A stretch of 53,904 nt of DNA from Aphanothece hegewaldii CCALA 016. Lineage in GTDB: Bacteria; Cyanobacteriota; Cyanobacteriia; Cyanobacteriales; Microcystaceae. The notes beneath the pieces are model-generated. The model was not told the DNA's origin, did not search any database, and saw nothing but the letters and a program-made list of their open reading frames with translations. Below are positions 44,260 through 51,865 of the stretch, piece by piece (position 1 is the first letter of the stretch; each line of letters starts with the position of its first letter). The stretch covers positions 1 through 53,904 of the forward strand of contig NZ_PXOH01000030.1 of the NCBI RefSeq assembly GCF_003007785.1, read 5' to 3'. Both the position numbers and the translations under genes were made by a program.

Positions 44260-44415
44260 TTAGAAATTTTCTAGTTTTTTTTGTAAAATTTGTTGTCTAA
44301 GTTTATTCAGATGGCATCTGACCATTCGTTGAGCTTTGATATACACTTTTGGTAATACTTTTAAGTAATGGTCATAATGAAATTGCAGTTCTTCTAAAGT
44401 TTTTGTTTCTAGCAT
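44260..44415 (-). CDS. 51-residue basic helical protein between dnaX and polymerase
   Basis: An open frame from ATG (44415) to TAA (44260-44262) encoding a basic, helical peptide (LETKTLEELQFHYDHYLKV, then KAQRMVRCHLNKLRQQILQ). It sits in the only gap of an otherwise packed operon, directly after a hairpin terminator. No strong ribosome site is visible. It could be a small replisome-binding peptide, but there is no family match I know. Confidence 0.4.
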   Translation of the reverse strand: MLETKTLEELQFHYDHYLKVLPKVYIKAQRMVRCHLNKLRQQILQKKLENF

Positions 44416-44440
44416 AAACAGCGATGAGCGAAAGAAAAAG

Positions 44441-44485
44441 GCGTAACAGTAGCTGAAGGAAGCAAAAAATATCAGCTACTGACGC
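44441..44485 (-). terminator. Terminator after dnaX
   Basis: On the minus strand GCGTCAGTAGCTGA and TCAGCTACTGTTACGC form a stem of 14 bp with a 2-base bulge, followed by CTTTTTCTTTC. It begins 4 bases after the dnaX stop and would reduce read-through into the polymerase gene. Confidence 0.65.
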
Positions 44486-44488
44486 AAT

Positions 44489-45823
44489 TTAAGGAATTAA
44501 TTTAATCACTACAGCAGAATGAAGAATTGATTCAAAAGTTTTAGTTAATTGTGAAATAGAATGGGTCAGCAGAAGTTTTAAAGGATTGCTTTTAACAGAA
44601 ATCGTGACAATATCATCCTTAATTCCAATTAACTGTGAGTGTTGAGTCAAAATAGCTTTAATTGTTGGTTGAGATTGTTGAATGACCTCTTGCCAGATCT
44701 GCTCGGAGTTAATCGGTTGAGGGGTAGAAACAGTTGAATGGGTATTTTCAGGCGTTTTTAGTAATCCTAAGAGAACCGTTTCAAGCATTAGTTGAGGCAT
44801 TCGACTAAATTTAATTTGAGTTTCACAAGAGCGAAGGTATTGTTGTTGTTCTAGGGCTTTTTGAGGCGAGAGGGAAAACGCTTTTAAAGATTGCCACATA
44901 GTCGAAGAAACGGTTCCTAATTTTTCCTGTGCTTGGCTCTGAGCCAAGATTAAATTGGTGTAGAATCCAAGTAAGTTATTGATGAGGCTCAACGGTTCTT
45001 TATGGTGAAGATTTCTTAGTGTTTTCAGCAGTTTTTCAGGATTTTGCTCGATAATACTCTCTACAATTTGATAGAGATCATCTTCATCAACCTGACCCGC
45101 TAAGTCATAAATGTGTTTAGCTGTGATCGAGTCTGCGAGAAGACGAGCTTGATCTAAAAGCGTTAGAGCATCTCGTACACCCCCTTGTGCATAAGAGGCA
45201 ATCAATCTTAAAGCATCATCGGTAATCGACATTTTTTCTTGTTGAGCAACTTGTTGGAGATGATTAACGAGATGTTCAGCAGATAGAGGAGAAAAAGGAT
45301 AGCGTTGACAACGAGAGATAATAGTTTCCCCTAATTTCTGCGCTTCGGTAGTACAGAGAATAAACACTACATTAGGTGGTGGTTCTTCAAGGGTTTTGAG
45401 AAGAGCCTGGGTCGCACTATGACTGAGCGCATGGCATTCATCAATAATCCAAACTTTATAGCGTCCTTGAACTGGACGAAATTGGGAATGATTGATTAAT
45501 TCTCTAACTTCCTCAACGCCGTTATTGGATGCAGCATCCAGTTCAATAACGTCTAAAGCCGTTCCTGAAGAAATCGCCTGACACATCGCACATTGACCAC
45601 AGGGTGTTGGCGTAGGATGCTCGCTGGATAGACAGTTCAAGGATTTCGCTAAAATCCTTGCGGTTGAAGTTTTACCCGTTCCTCGCTGTCCACTTAACAG
45701 ATAAGCTGGAGCAATACGTCGTTGAATTAACGCATGAGTCATCGTAGTGGCGATCGCCGTTTGTCCAACCAAGTCAGCGAGGGTTTTGGGTCGATATTTA
45801 AGATGCAGTGGAATATAATTCAT
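44489..45823 (-). CDS. dnaX: DNA polymerase III gamma/tau, clamp loader ATPase
   Basis: Motor subunit of the clamp loader. I choose the ATG at 45823 (444 residues), because the product then begins NYIPLHLKYRPKTLADLVGQ, the normal DnaX opening; an in-frame TTG at 45883 would overlap dnaN. Walker A is GQRGTGKT (45-52). The zinc cysteines are C64, C75, C78 and C81. Walker B is WIIDECHAL with D128-E129, and the SRC motif is at 170-172. The C-terminal part is short, so this is closer to gamma than to a full tau that binds Pol III alpha, consistent with the absence of an alpha gene. Confidence 0.9.
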   Translation of the reverse strand: MNYIPLHLKYRPKTLADLVGQTAIATTMTHALIQRRIAPAYLLSGQRGTGKTSTARILAKSLNCLSSEHPTPTPCGQCAMCQAISSGTALDVIELDAASNNGVEEVRELINHSQFRPVQGRYKVWIIDECHALSHSATQALLKTLEEPPPNVVFILCTTEAQKLGETIISRCQRYPFSPLSAEHLVNHLQQVAQQEKMSITDDALRLIASYAQGGVRDALTLLDQARLLADSITAKHIYDLAGQVDEDDLYQIVESIIEQNPEKLLKTLRNLHHKEPLSLINNLLGFYTNLILAQSQAQEKLGTVSSTMWQSLKAFSLSPQKALEQQQYLRSCETQIKFSRMPQLMLETVLLGLLKTPENTHSTVSTPQPINSEQIWQEVIQQSQPTIKAILTQHSQLIGIKDDIVTISVKSNPLKLLLTHSISQLTKTFESILHSAVVIKLIP

Positions 45824-45869
45824 AGAATGAGATGAAATGATGACAATAGACCACAAATGAGGAAATGAT

Positions 45870-47159
45870 TTAAGAAACCGCAATCGCTGTTTTCTTACGA
45901 CGATTTTTCTTAGGAGTGATTTTTGAAGGCGTAGGTTCTTTCACATCAATCGTTGCAGAATCAATGGTTTTTTTAGTTGATTCGTCTTCAGAAGATGAAG
46001 TGGCTGTATCATCAGTGATACCTGGAATGAGCATTGGCATCAGACATTGAAACATACTAGAAAGCTCGGTTTCTAAAGCAACCAGCTTAGTAATACAGGA
46101 AGGTTCATTGAGGCATAGTTGAAATTGTTTACCTGAGAGACTTTTTAAAGCATTTCTTAAGTAAAGGGCATTTAAACCAAAAATTAAGTTACTATCAACA
46201 TCTGCCTTAATCCTCTCAGTTCCTGTTTTAGCGTTGGCTTCGGTGAAAAGTTCAACAGTCTGCTCGGTTTGATTAGTTCTAAGAACAATTGCTGGCCCGT
46301 ATTTTTCACCTTTGGGATTAATCAACAACAACCGATTGACAGCCGCTAAAAGTTCATCGCCTAAAAAGGTAATGTGGTGAACAAAATATCTTGGCACAAT
46401 GGTTTCATAATCAGGATACAAACCTTCTAAAAGTCGAGCAGTTAGGATCGTTTCAGCAACTTGAAACTGAAGTTGATGATCGCAATAATAAAGAGTAACC
46501 TCGTTTACCTCTTTGTTTTTAATGAGTTTGATGAGATATTCTAAGGGAGTCGCTGGAATGGTCATAGCAGGCGGTTCCGTTGTCAAAAGAAACCGTCCAG
46601 TCAGTTGAGTAACGGTTAAGCGATGACCATCGGTTGAGGCTAACTCAAGACTATTACTTTCTTCTGCGTCAGAATTAAATTTAAAATGAACCCCTGTGAG
46701 GACTTGTTTGTGTTCCTCTTTAGCACAAGATTTGAGGCAAGGTTTAAGAGCTTCGAGAAGATTTTTAGTTGGCAGGACGACGGAGCGTTGATTTTCAAAG
46801 GCAGGAAGTTTGGGATATTCGGCACTCTCCATGCCCTGTAACTGATATTTTCCATGACTACAAGAGAGTTCGATGACTTGATGTTCTTTTAATTCAAGGG
46901 TTAATTCTACATTTGGCAAAGCGGTGACTAGATCGTGAAAGAGTTTGCCTTCAAAAGTGATCTGGCCAGCCTTATGAATGAGCGCATGGCAATAACTTTC
47001 AATGCCAATACTAAGATCAAAAGCTGTGAGTTTAATTCGCTCTTGTGCCGTTTCGAGTAAAACATGACTGAGGATAGGATGCGGTGGTTTAGAGGGTAGT
47101 GCTTCGACAACATCGACTAAAGCTGCCGCTAGAGTTTCTTGAGAACAAGTAATTTTCAT
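45870..47159 (-). CDS. dnaN: Beta sliding clamp with C-terminal extension
   Basis: Processivity clamp. The 429-residue product begins MKITCSQETLAAALVDVVEALPS, contains YQLQGMESAEYPKLP near 105-120 and STDGHRLTVTQL near 180, all standard for DnaN, and reaches the usual C-terminal MPM motif (QCLMPM). A tail of about 53 further residues follows, first acidic (SSSEDESTK) and then strongly basic (TPKKNRRKKTAIAV), which ordinary beta clamps lack. It is 110 bases after the preceding gene, with a terminator-like hairpin between. The clamp call is firm; the tail may bind DNA or a plasmid partner. Confidence 0.92.
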   Translation of the reverse strand: MKITCSQETLAAALVDVVEALPSKPPHPILSHVLLETAQERIKLTAFDLSIGIESYCHALIHKAGQITFEGKLFHDLVTALPNVELTLELKEHQVIELSCSHGKYQLQGMESAEYPKLPAFENQRSVVLPTKNLLEALKPCLKSCAKEEHKQVLTGVHFKFNSDAEESNSLELASTDGHRLTVTQLTGRFLLTTEPPAMTIPATPLEYLIKLIKNKEVNEVTLYYCDHQLQFQVAETILTARLLEGLYPDYETIVPRYFVHHITFLGDELLAAVNRLLLINPKGEKYGPAIVLRTNQTEQTVELFTEANAKTGTERIKADVDSNLIFGLNALYLRNALKSLSGKQFQLCLNEPSCITKLVALETELSSMFQCLMPMLIPGITDDTATSSSEDESTKKTIDSATIDVKEPTPSKITPKKNRRKKTAIAVS

Positions 47160-47191
47160 AGGTTAATTCTAATATTTGGAGAATGAAAGAA

Positions 47192-47220
47192 AACCCTCTA
47201 CTTCAAATCCATAGAGGGTT
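47192..47220 (-). terminator. Hairpin between gene 47230 and dnaN
   Basis: AACCCTCTA and TAGAGGGTT form a perfect 9-bp stem with an 11-base loop, followed on the minus strand by TTCTTTC. It begins 10 bases after the stop at 47230 and 33 bases before the dnaN ATG, so it could be a terminator or a leader hairpin. Confidence 0.6.
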
Positions 47221-47229
47221 GAGCAAAGA

Positions 47230-48120
47230 TTACTCTTCGTCTTCAGCAGAAGCAGGTAACACGGGAACGGCTGTATCGTTACTATGGATAATCACAGATA
47301 GATCGGGTTGTAAGCCATTCCAAATTTGATGTTTGAGGGGATCGTCATAACCGAGAAAATAATTGCGCCAGTTATTGAGGGTAGGAACATCATGAGAAAC
47401 GACTCGACAAGTCGGGGATTTTTGTTTTTTACCGACTAATTCTCTTGCAGTTTGAAAGCTAAAGACGCACAATGACTTAAATTTGGCATTTTTTGGGCGA
47501 GCAGCAATACCGTTCGTTACAGCATGACAGGTCGTAATTTCCTGACATAATTGATTCCATTGTTGACTAAAAGTAGCTTGATTAGCACCTTTAGCTACAT
47601 AGGATAAAGGAACGCTGTGTAAAGGTCGATTATCTGTACCAAGTAAAATTACTTCGTACATTTGTACGTTTCCAACATTATCATCATCTTTGTACTCTCG
47701 TTTCCAATGACCGAGAATGACTAATTGTTCTGATTCAGTTGAGGCGGAGCGATCGTATGCTAGAAGAGTACTGCGTGGACAAACCAGCATCCGAGGATTT
47801 TTCAATAATAGCCCCAGAGCCTCATTTCCCGTACTTTCATAAGTGTAAGTAATTAGTTGTTCAACAATACTGTCGAAGTCTAACCACCCCGCTTTAGCCA
47901 TTTCATCAGTAGAGATAAAATAACCGCACAAATCTGGTGTTAGACCGCGCAATGCTTGAAGACGAGGAAGTCGAGCATTAGGGTCAAGATAACTAGCATC
48001 GGTGAATTCATCCTTAATTAGTTCTTGAGTTGGTAGATCTTCAATAGGTGCAGACATAACAGTATCTTCGATAATTTCTGAGGAAATCACTTCGGCAGTA
48101 GCAGCTTTTGTTTTAGGCAT
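47230..48120 (-). CDS. Conserved cyanobacterial plasmid protein, possibly DUF5895
   Basis: A 296-residue protein. It starts with an acidic, disordered region (1-45), then a domain with PRLQALRGLTPDLCGYFIST, a central beta-rich part (WKREYKDD...VQMYEVILLGTDN), and ends in an acidic tail (SAEDEE). I think it belongs to a family annotated as DUF5895 in cyanobacteria, but that is from memory and not checked. An acidic C-terminal tip and a beta-rich core are features of phage single-strand-binding proteins, so a DNA-binding role next to dnaN is plausible. The leader has a hairpin (AAAAGATG/CATCTTTT, 48163-48190). Confidence 0.55.
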   Translation of the reverse strand: MPKTKAATAEVISSEIIEDTVMSAPIEDLPTQELIKDEFTDASYLDPNARLPRLQALRGLTPDLCGYFISTDEMAKAGWLDFDSIVEQLITYTYESTGNEALGLLLKNPRMLVCPRSTLLAYDRSASTESEQLVILGHWKREYKDDDNVGNVQMYEVILLGTDNRPLHSVPLSYVAKGANQATFSQQWNQLCQEITTCHAVTNGIAARPKNAKFKSLCVFSFQTARELVGKKQKSPTCRVVSHDVPTLNNWRNYFLGYDDPLKHQIWNGLQPDLSVIIHSNDTAVPVLPASAEDEE

Positions 48121-48221
48121 AGGTTAAAAAGGTAAAAGTTTTTTTTAAACGAATAAGTAATGAAAAGATGCTTAAACTAAAACATCTTTTTTTAAGTCAA
48201 TTCATTAACTAAGATTAGTAT

Positions 48222-48410
48222 TTAGAAATGTAAATCTAAGTCTGAATAGGCTAAATATTGACTTTCATGAAGTTCATACCAAAGTTGTTCATCAGAGGTT
48301 AGATTAATGCTTTCTTCTCCGTCGTTTGAGATGAGCAAACAAGACAACCAAGCATTGAGATAAGCTATTGTTAAATGAGACACATTTTTTTTAAATGTTT
48401 TTTCATACAA
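48222..48410 (-). CDS. Small acidic protein with leader hairpin
   Basis: A 62-residue protein (YEKTFKKNVSHLTIAYLNAW, then an acidic C-terminal half ending SDLDLHF). A GAGGAAC ribosome site lies just before the ATG, and the CAGTGC-TTT-GCACTG hairpin lies 28 bases upstream. No known family. The ribosome site and leader element make it more likely to be real than its length alone would suggest. Confidence 0.45.
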   Translation of the reverse strand: MYEKTFKKNVSHLTIAYLNAWLSCLLISNDGEESINLTSDEQLWYELHESQYLAYSDLDLHF

Positions 48411-48438
48411 AGTTCCTCTTTTTCACAGATCATTTAAT

Positions 48439-48453
48439 CAGTGCAAAGCACTG
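48439..48453 (-). promoter_or_regulatory. Triloop leader hairpin 5
   Basis: CAGTGC-AAA-GCACTG on the plus strand, a perfect 6-bp stem, ends 28 bases before the ATG of the gene at 48222-48410. Confidence 0.6.
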
Positions 48454-48645
48454 CTCTTATTTTTTGGATTAATCTAAATTACCAAAATAGCTATTTTTAT
48501 TAGGAACTAAAATAATCTTTTATCTTTTGAGTAAATTTGAGTGTTTGTCATGCCATTAAAGCATAATTTGATAATAATATTACAATAAAAAATTGTTGTT
48601 TAATTTTTAAACTTACTAAAATAAAAATTTTCATGAAAAGAAAAA

Positions 48646-48685
48646 AGGTTCTTTAAAACAAATGTTTTATAAGCTTAAAGAACCT
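48646..48685 (-). terminator. Rho-independent terminator after the Gp157-like gene
   Basis: AGGTTCTTTAA and TTAAAGAACCT form a perfect 11-bp outer stem, with an inner AAAAC/GTTTT pairing, about 85 bases after the stop at 48771. On the minus strand it is followed by TTTTTCTTTTC. A strong terminator call. Confidence 0.75.
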
Positions 48686-48770
48686 AAAATTATAGCTTGA
48701 TAATTTAACTAGATATAACAAACTAGGAAAAACCCTGAAAAGCGTATTGAGCATTTACTAATTTGTTTGG

Positions 48771-49319
48771 TCATTTAATCCGAATATGATAAGTTCTAGG
48801 CATAACTTTAGCAATTAATCGTCCCTGTAAATCTCTAATTTCGCCTAAATTAATAGTAGCATCAATTAATTCTGCTCGCTTTAGGCGAGGAATATATTCT
48901 AGATATTCTTGAGGAAAATCTTGCTCTTTTAAGTTAGGATTAATCCAAATAGGCGGATGCCCTCCATTCGTGCATAAACTAACTTTAGAGAGCTTACCTT
49001 CTAATTTTTTTCCTCGCTCGCCAAGCTTTTCAAATCGACGTTCCATGAATTCCTGAAGCTTTGATTTAAGCCATTTGACGGTTGTTTCATTGGTGTTTGC
49101 CAGTGATTGAATTCTTTGCGCTTCTTCTTTTTGATATTTAACTTTAGTTTCATATTTTCGGATAGCTGTTGTATAGGAATCTATCTTTTCCTCTATTTGC
49201 GGAAAAAGATGTTCTTCTAAATGAGATTCGGCAAAAGTGCGAGATTGCTCATCATCAGATTCTAAATGATCTAAAATGAGTTCTAGTTCTACATCAAGTT
49301 GGTAGAGGGATTCTAGCAT
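48771..49319 (-). CDS. Siphovirus Gp157-like protein
   Basis: A 182-residue coiled-coil protein. Residues 35-110 are a long charged helix pair (EEKIDSYTTAIRKYETKVK, then KWLKSKLQEFMERRFEKLG), and the C-terminal half is short strands (LSKVSLCTNGGHPPIWIN). This layout matches the phage Gp157 family, found in lactococcal and streptococcal siphoviruses and in other mobile elements next to recombination genes. Its role in phages is not well defined. Its presence at the start of the replication operon is a phage-like trait. It is followed by a strong terminator. Confidence 0.65.
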   Translation of the reverse strand: MLESLYQLDVELELILDHLESDDEQSRTFAESHLEEHLFPQIEEKIDSYTTAIRKYETKVKYQKEEAQRIQSLANTNETTVKWLKSKLQEFMERRFEKLGERGKKLEGKLSKVSLCTNGGHPPIWINPNLKEQDFPQEYLEYIPRLKRAELIDATINLGEIRDLQGRLIAKVMPRTYHIRIK

Positions 49320-49688
49320 AAATAACCTTGCAATTTTTCAAAGGATTTTTGGCTAATTTTTCCTAGATAGAGCCGTTGTAAAAGTTTTCTAGTTACAGCA
49401 AATTTTTGCACTTCACTGAGTCAAATTTTTTGTGTCTTGTGTTAATAAATAGAGAGAGTTTAGTTTCTGTCTAAATGTTTAACAAACGATTAGTCAAGAA
49501 ATTAATGATAATTACTTCGTCTTTATCAACTCCTAGAAAAAAACTGGAAAGAAGGGGGACAACCTTGTTTAGTTAGTTCATGGGTATCATAATTAATCTG
49601 TTTTTAGAAGGTTGTCCCCCTTCTTTCAATGTTTAATGTATCTCTCTCTATTAAAAAATGAATAATTTTTTGAGTTGAGCGTTTTTTA
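49320..49688. other. Non-coding gap with long inverted repeat
   Basis: About 370 bases between the Gp157-like gene and the next minus-strand gene. The main feature is the 20-base inverted repeat at 49547-49627. The rest is A+T-rich, and I see no gene in it. Confidence 0.5.
49547..49627 (-). repeat. 20-base perfect inverted repeat, terminator or small element
   Basis: GAAAGAAGGGGGACAACCTT (49547-49566) and its exact reverse complement (49608-49627) enclose 41 bases. On the minus strand the stem is followed within 5 bases by TTTTTTTC, so it can act as a terminator for the gene at 49689. The loop is longer than usual for a terminator, so a MITE-like element is also possible. Confidence 0.6.
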
Positions 49689-50015
49689 TCAAAATTCTTC
49701 TGTGGACTCAAGACTTCTAGTCAGTTCTGTTTCTTGGAACCATATAAGTTCTCTAGTTCCTTGTTGAAGTCGAATTCCGTAGAGCCATTGTGATTGATTA
49801 TGAGTTTCTACAAGTTCTAACGCACAAATCAGAAAAGAGTCAGTTGTCCCTTTTAGGAAGACTTGTTCTCCAAAAGTAAACTGAGGCTGAATTGTTAAAG
49901 GTGATAAAGGTTTAAATTCAATAGTAATAAAGTGTTCTTCATCATCTGGCTCGGTGCGATATTCGATGTAAGGAATACCATTTGATTCAACGGTTTGAGC
50001 TTCGTAATAAGACAT
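49689..50015 (-). CDS. Unrecognised 108-residue protein with leader hairpin
   Basis: A small beta-rich protein (SYYEAQTVESNGIPYIEYRT, then ITIEFKPLSPLTIQPQFTFGEQVFL). I choose ATG 50015 over an upstream TTG at 50030. The TTTCCTGC-TTT-GCAGGAAA hairpin ends 30 bases before this ATG, the same spacing as in the other leaders, which supports the chosen start. A compact domain with GEQVFLKGTTDSFLICALEL recalls small barrel proteins such as the one at 41366. Function unknown. Confidence 0.5.
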   Translation of the reverse strand: MSYYEAQTVESNGIPYIEYRTEPDDEEHFITIEFKPLSPLTIQPQFTFGEQVFLKGTTDSFLICALELVETHNQSQWLYGIRLQQGTRELIWFQETELTRSLESTEEF

Positions 50016-50045
50016 AGAGAATTTAAGCAATTCAAAAGGTATTCA

Positions 50046-50064
50046 TTTCCTGCAAAGCAGGAAA
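50046..50064 (-). promoter_or_regulatory. Triloop leader hairpin 6
   Basis: TTTCCTGC-AAA-GCAGGAAA on the plus strand, a perfect 8-bp stem and the longest of the set. It ends 30 bases before the ATG at 50015. Confidence 0.62.
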
Positions 50065-50199
50065 AAAGAGAAGTTATTCTACAAATTCTTGAAAACCAGC
50101 CTGAGTTCATCTAAAAGGATTTAATGTTATCTTGACAGGCTAGCCAAGAAAGGAAAAAAATAAGTTTGATTTAAAAATGGGCTGAGTCTTAATAATTTT

Positions 50200-51518
50200 G
50201 GCTCTCCAAGCTCAAATATGCTAAAATTAATAAAAACTTTTGAAAATTAACGATCATAACCTTTAATGCCGTCCACAGCCCAGTTAAAACTCATCGAAAA
50301 TTTACTTAATCTTCCCAATCTAAAAGTTACAGATTATATAAATCAAGAAAACTTGGGAATGATTGTTCAAGTTTCAGAGCAAAATAAAAAAGCTACTTGC
50401 CCTCGCTGTGGAACTAAAAGTGAAAAACTACATTAAAATCATTCATTTTTGGTTAAAGATCTACCTTGGGGGAGCCAAGAAGTTTATTTAAAAATTAATC
50501 GAAGACAGTTTAAATGTCAAAAATGTAAAAAACCAAAGAGTGAAAACTTAAGTTTTATAAAAACCCGACGCGGCTACACTAAACGTTTGGCTCTTAAAAT
50601 AGTAGAGCAAGTTTTGAAAAGTAATATTAGAACGGTAGCATTACAAAATAATCTAACTGAAGATGTTGTCGCAAGGATGCTAAAAGATGTAGCAGAAAAA
50701 AAGTTAGAAGAAAAGCCAAAAGAACTAAAAAAACTTGGATTAGATGAGATAGCCTTAGTAAAAGGTCATGGAAATTACTGTGCAGTTTTGGTTGATGAAT
50801 GAGAAGCACAAATTAATAGGAATGCTACCTTCAAGGAAACAAGAAGATTTAGAAGTTCTTTTTAAATCTTGGGGAGAAGAAATTATTAAAAAAATCGAAG
50901 CAGTTAGTATTGATCTATCTATGGAAATCATATAAAATTCTGATTGAAAAGTTAATGCCACAGGCGGAAATTATTGCTGACCGCTTTCATGTACAGAAAA
51001 GTATTAATACTAAATTGTACTCAAAAAGAAAGGAGCTAAAAAGGAAAGCTAATATTAAGAAAAATCAGTCAGTAAAACTTTTAAAAATTCTCAATAATAG
51101 TAAATATGCTCTCTTAAAAAATCAAAATAATTTAACTGAAGCTCAACAAGACAAACTAAAACAAGTAAAGAATAAAATTCCTATTTTAGGAAAAATGCAC
51201 AGTCTCAAAGAAGATTTTCAAAAAATTTTATAAGAAAGCCGCGATTGGACAACGGGATTAAATGAATTGAGCGATTGGTTATTAACAGCTTCGTCTTTAT
51301 TTCCGCGCAGTTGCCAGACAATCCGAAGATGGTTTGCGGAAATCATGGGTTACGAAGACAACTCGCATTACACAAGGTACTGTAGAAGGAATTAATAACA
51401 AACTAAAATTAATAAAAAGTTCTGGATATAAATTTAAAAATTTTGAAAATTTTAAAATAAGAAGCTTATTAAATTGGCATTTTAATTATTAATTTAGCAT
51501 AGCTTTGCTCGTAGAACC
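50200..51518 (+). mobile_element. ISL3-type insertion sequence, decayed
   Basis: The left end GGCTCTCCAAGC...TATGCTAAA and the reverse complement of the right end GGTTCTACGAGC...TATGCTAAA form imperfect terminal inverted repeats of about 30 bases. ATAATTTT occurs immediately outside both ends (50192-50199 and 51519-51526), a perfect 8-bp target duplication. The element length is 1319 bases. The 8-bp duplication, the GGCTCT end and the transposase type all fit the ISL3 family. The transposase is broken, so this copy should not move on its own. Confidence 0.85.
50266..51492 (+). pseudogene. ISL3-family transposase, broken by stop and frameshifts
   Basis: The coding trace begins at ATG 50266 (PSTAQLKLIENLLNLPNLKV), has a zinc-ribbon CPRCG near 50400, and hits an in-frame TAA at 50434. 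The same frame then continues (50449-50802) with CQKCKKPKS, a helix-turn-helix region and LGLDEIALVKGHGNYCAVLVD, where the Asp is the first catalytic acid. A shift of frame carries it on (KLIGMLPSRKQEDLEVLFKS), another shift leads to AEIIADRFHVQKSIN with the second Asp, and the final part ends near 51492. At least one stop and two or three frameshifts make it non-functional as a single product. Confidence 0.85.
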
Positions 51519-51623
51519 ATAATTTTTAGAGCTAGGGACATGAGCAGACTCGGTTACTGGAATAATTTCCAGCATATCTCTTGCCGTTCTCTTGGTAGCT
51601 TTGTTTTTCTTGACTTTGTTAAG
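51519..51623 (-). pseudogene. C-terminal remnant next to the IS
   Basis: On the minus strand, 35 codons (NKVKKNKATKRTARDMLEII, then PVTESAHVPSSKNY) run up to the IS junction. Removing the IS and one target copy restores a TAA directly after the final Tyr. The IS therefore landed at the 3' end of this frame. Upstream it is closed by a stop, so only a fragment remains. Family not recognised. Confidence 0.3.
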
Positions 51624-51865
51624 TTAACCAACAGTATCACTTGCTACTCAAACGCCTATAAGTGTTGAATTCAAGGGCAAGGCTCTCTCGCGTGAGAGTC
51701 AAGATTTAATGAATCCATTAAAGAGAGCCTTAACTTCTTAAGAAGTGTTAAAAATAGATTGAGACGATTGTTTTTCTACAGATTACCGCGCTCAACTCTT
51801 GCGTTCAGAGTGCTTGAGGAAATCCATGTTGGCTCATCATTAACGAAGAACTAAGGAGTGTTACT
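51624..51865. other. Intergenic region upstream of glycosyltransferase
   Basis: About 240 bases without a gene. It contains a pair of competing hairpins and a 12-base palindrome (listed at 51679-51750). The AAGGAG at 51853-51858 serves the glycosyltransferase. Confidence 0.45.
51679..51750. repeat. Overlapping inverted repeats
   Basis: AAGGCTCTCT (51679-51688) pairs with AGAGAGCCTT (51722-51731). Alternatively CTCTC pairs locally with GAGAG just after it (51684-51697). Next to this, TTAACTTCTTAAGAAGTGTTAA folds on itself with a 2-base bulge. Such mutually exclusive stems may be a mobile-element end or an attenuator. Confidence 0.4.

Larger units (their letters stand above)
48411..48770. other. 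A+T-rich gap with leader hairpin and terminator
   Basis: About 360 bases between the Gp157-like gene and the 62-residue gene on the same strand. It holds the triloop hairpin at 48439-48453 and the long terminator hairpin at 48646-48685. No other gene is seen. Confidence 0.5.

Noticed and set aside
45823..45883. TTG at 45883 as the dnaX start
   Set aside because: It would overlap the end of dnaN and add 20 residues foreign to DnaX. The ATG at 45823 gives the standard N-terminus.
50449..51233. Two separate intact genes inside the IS
   Set aside because: They are consecutive pieces of one transposase split by a stop and frameshifts.
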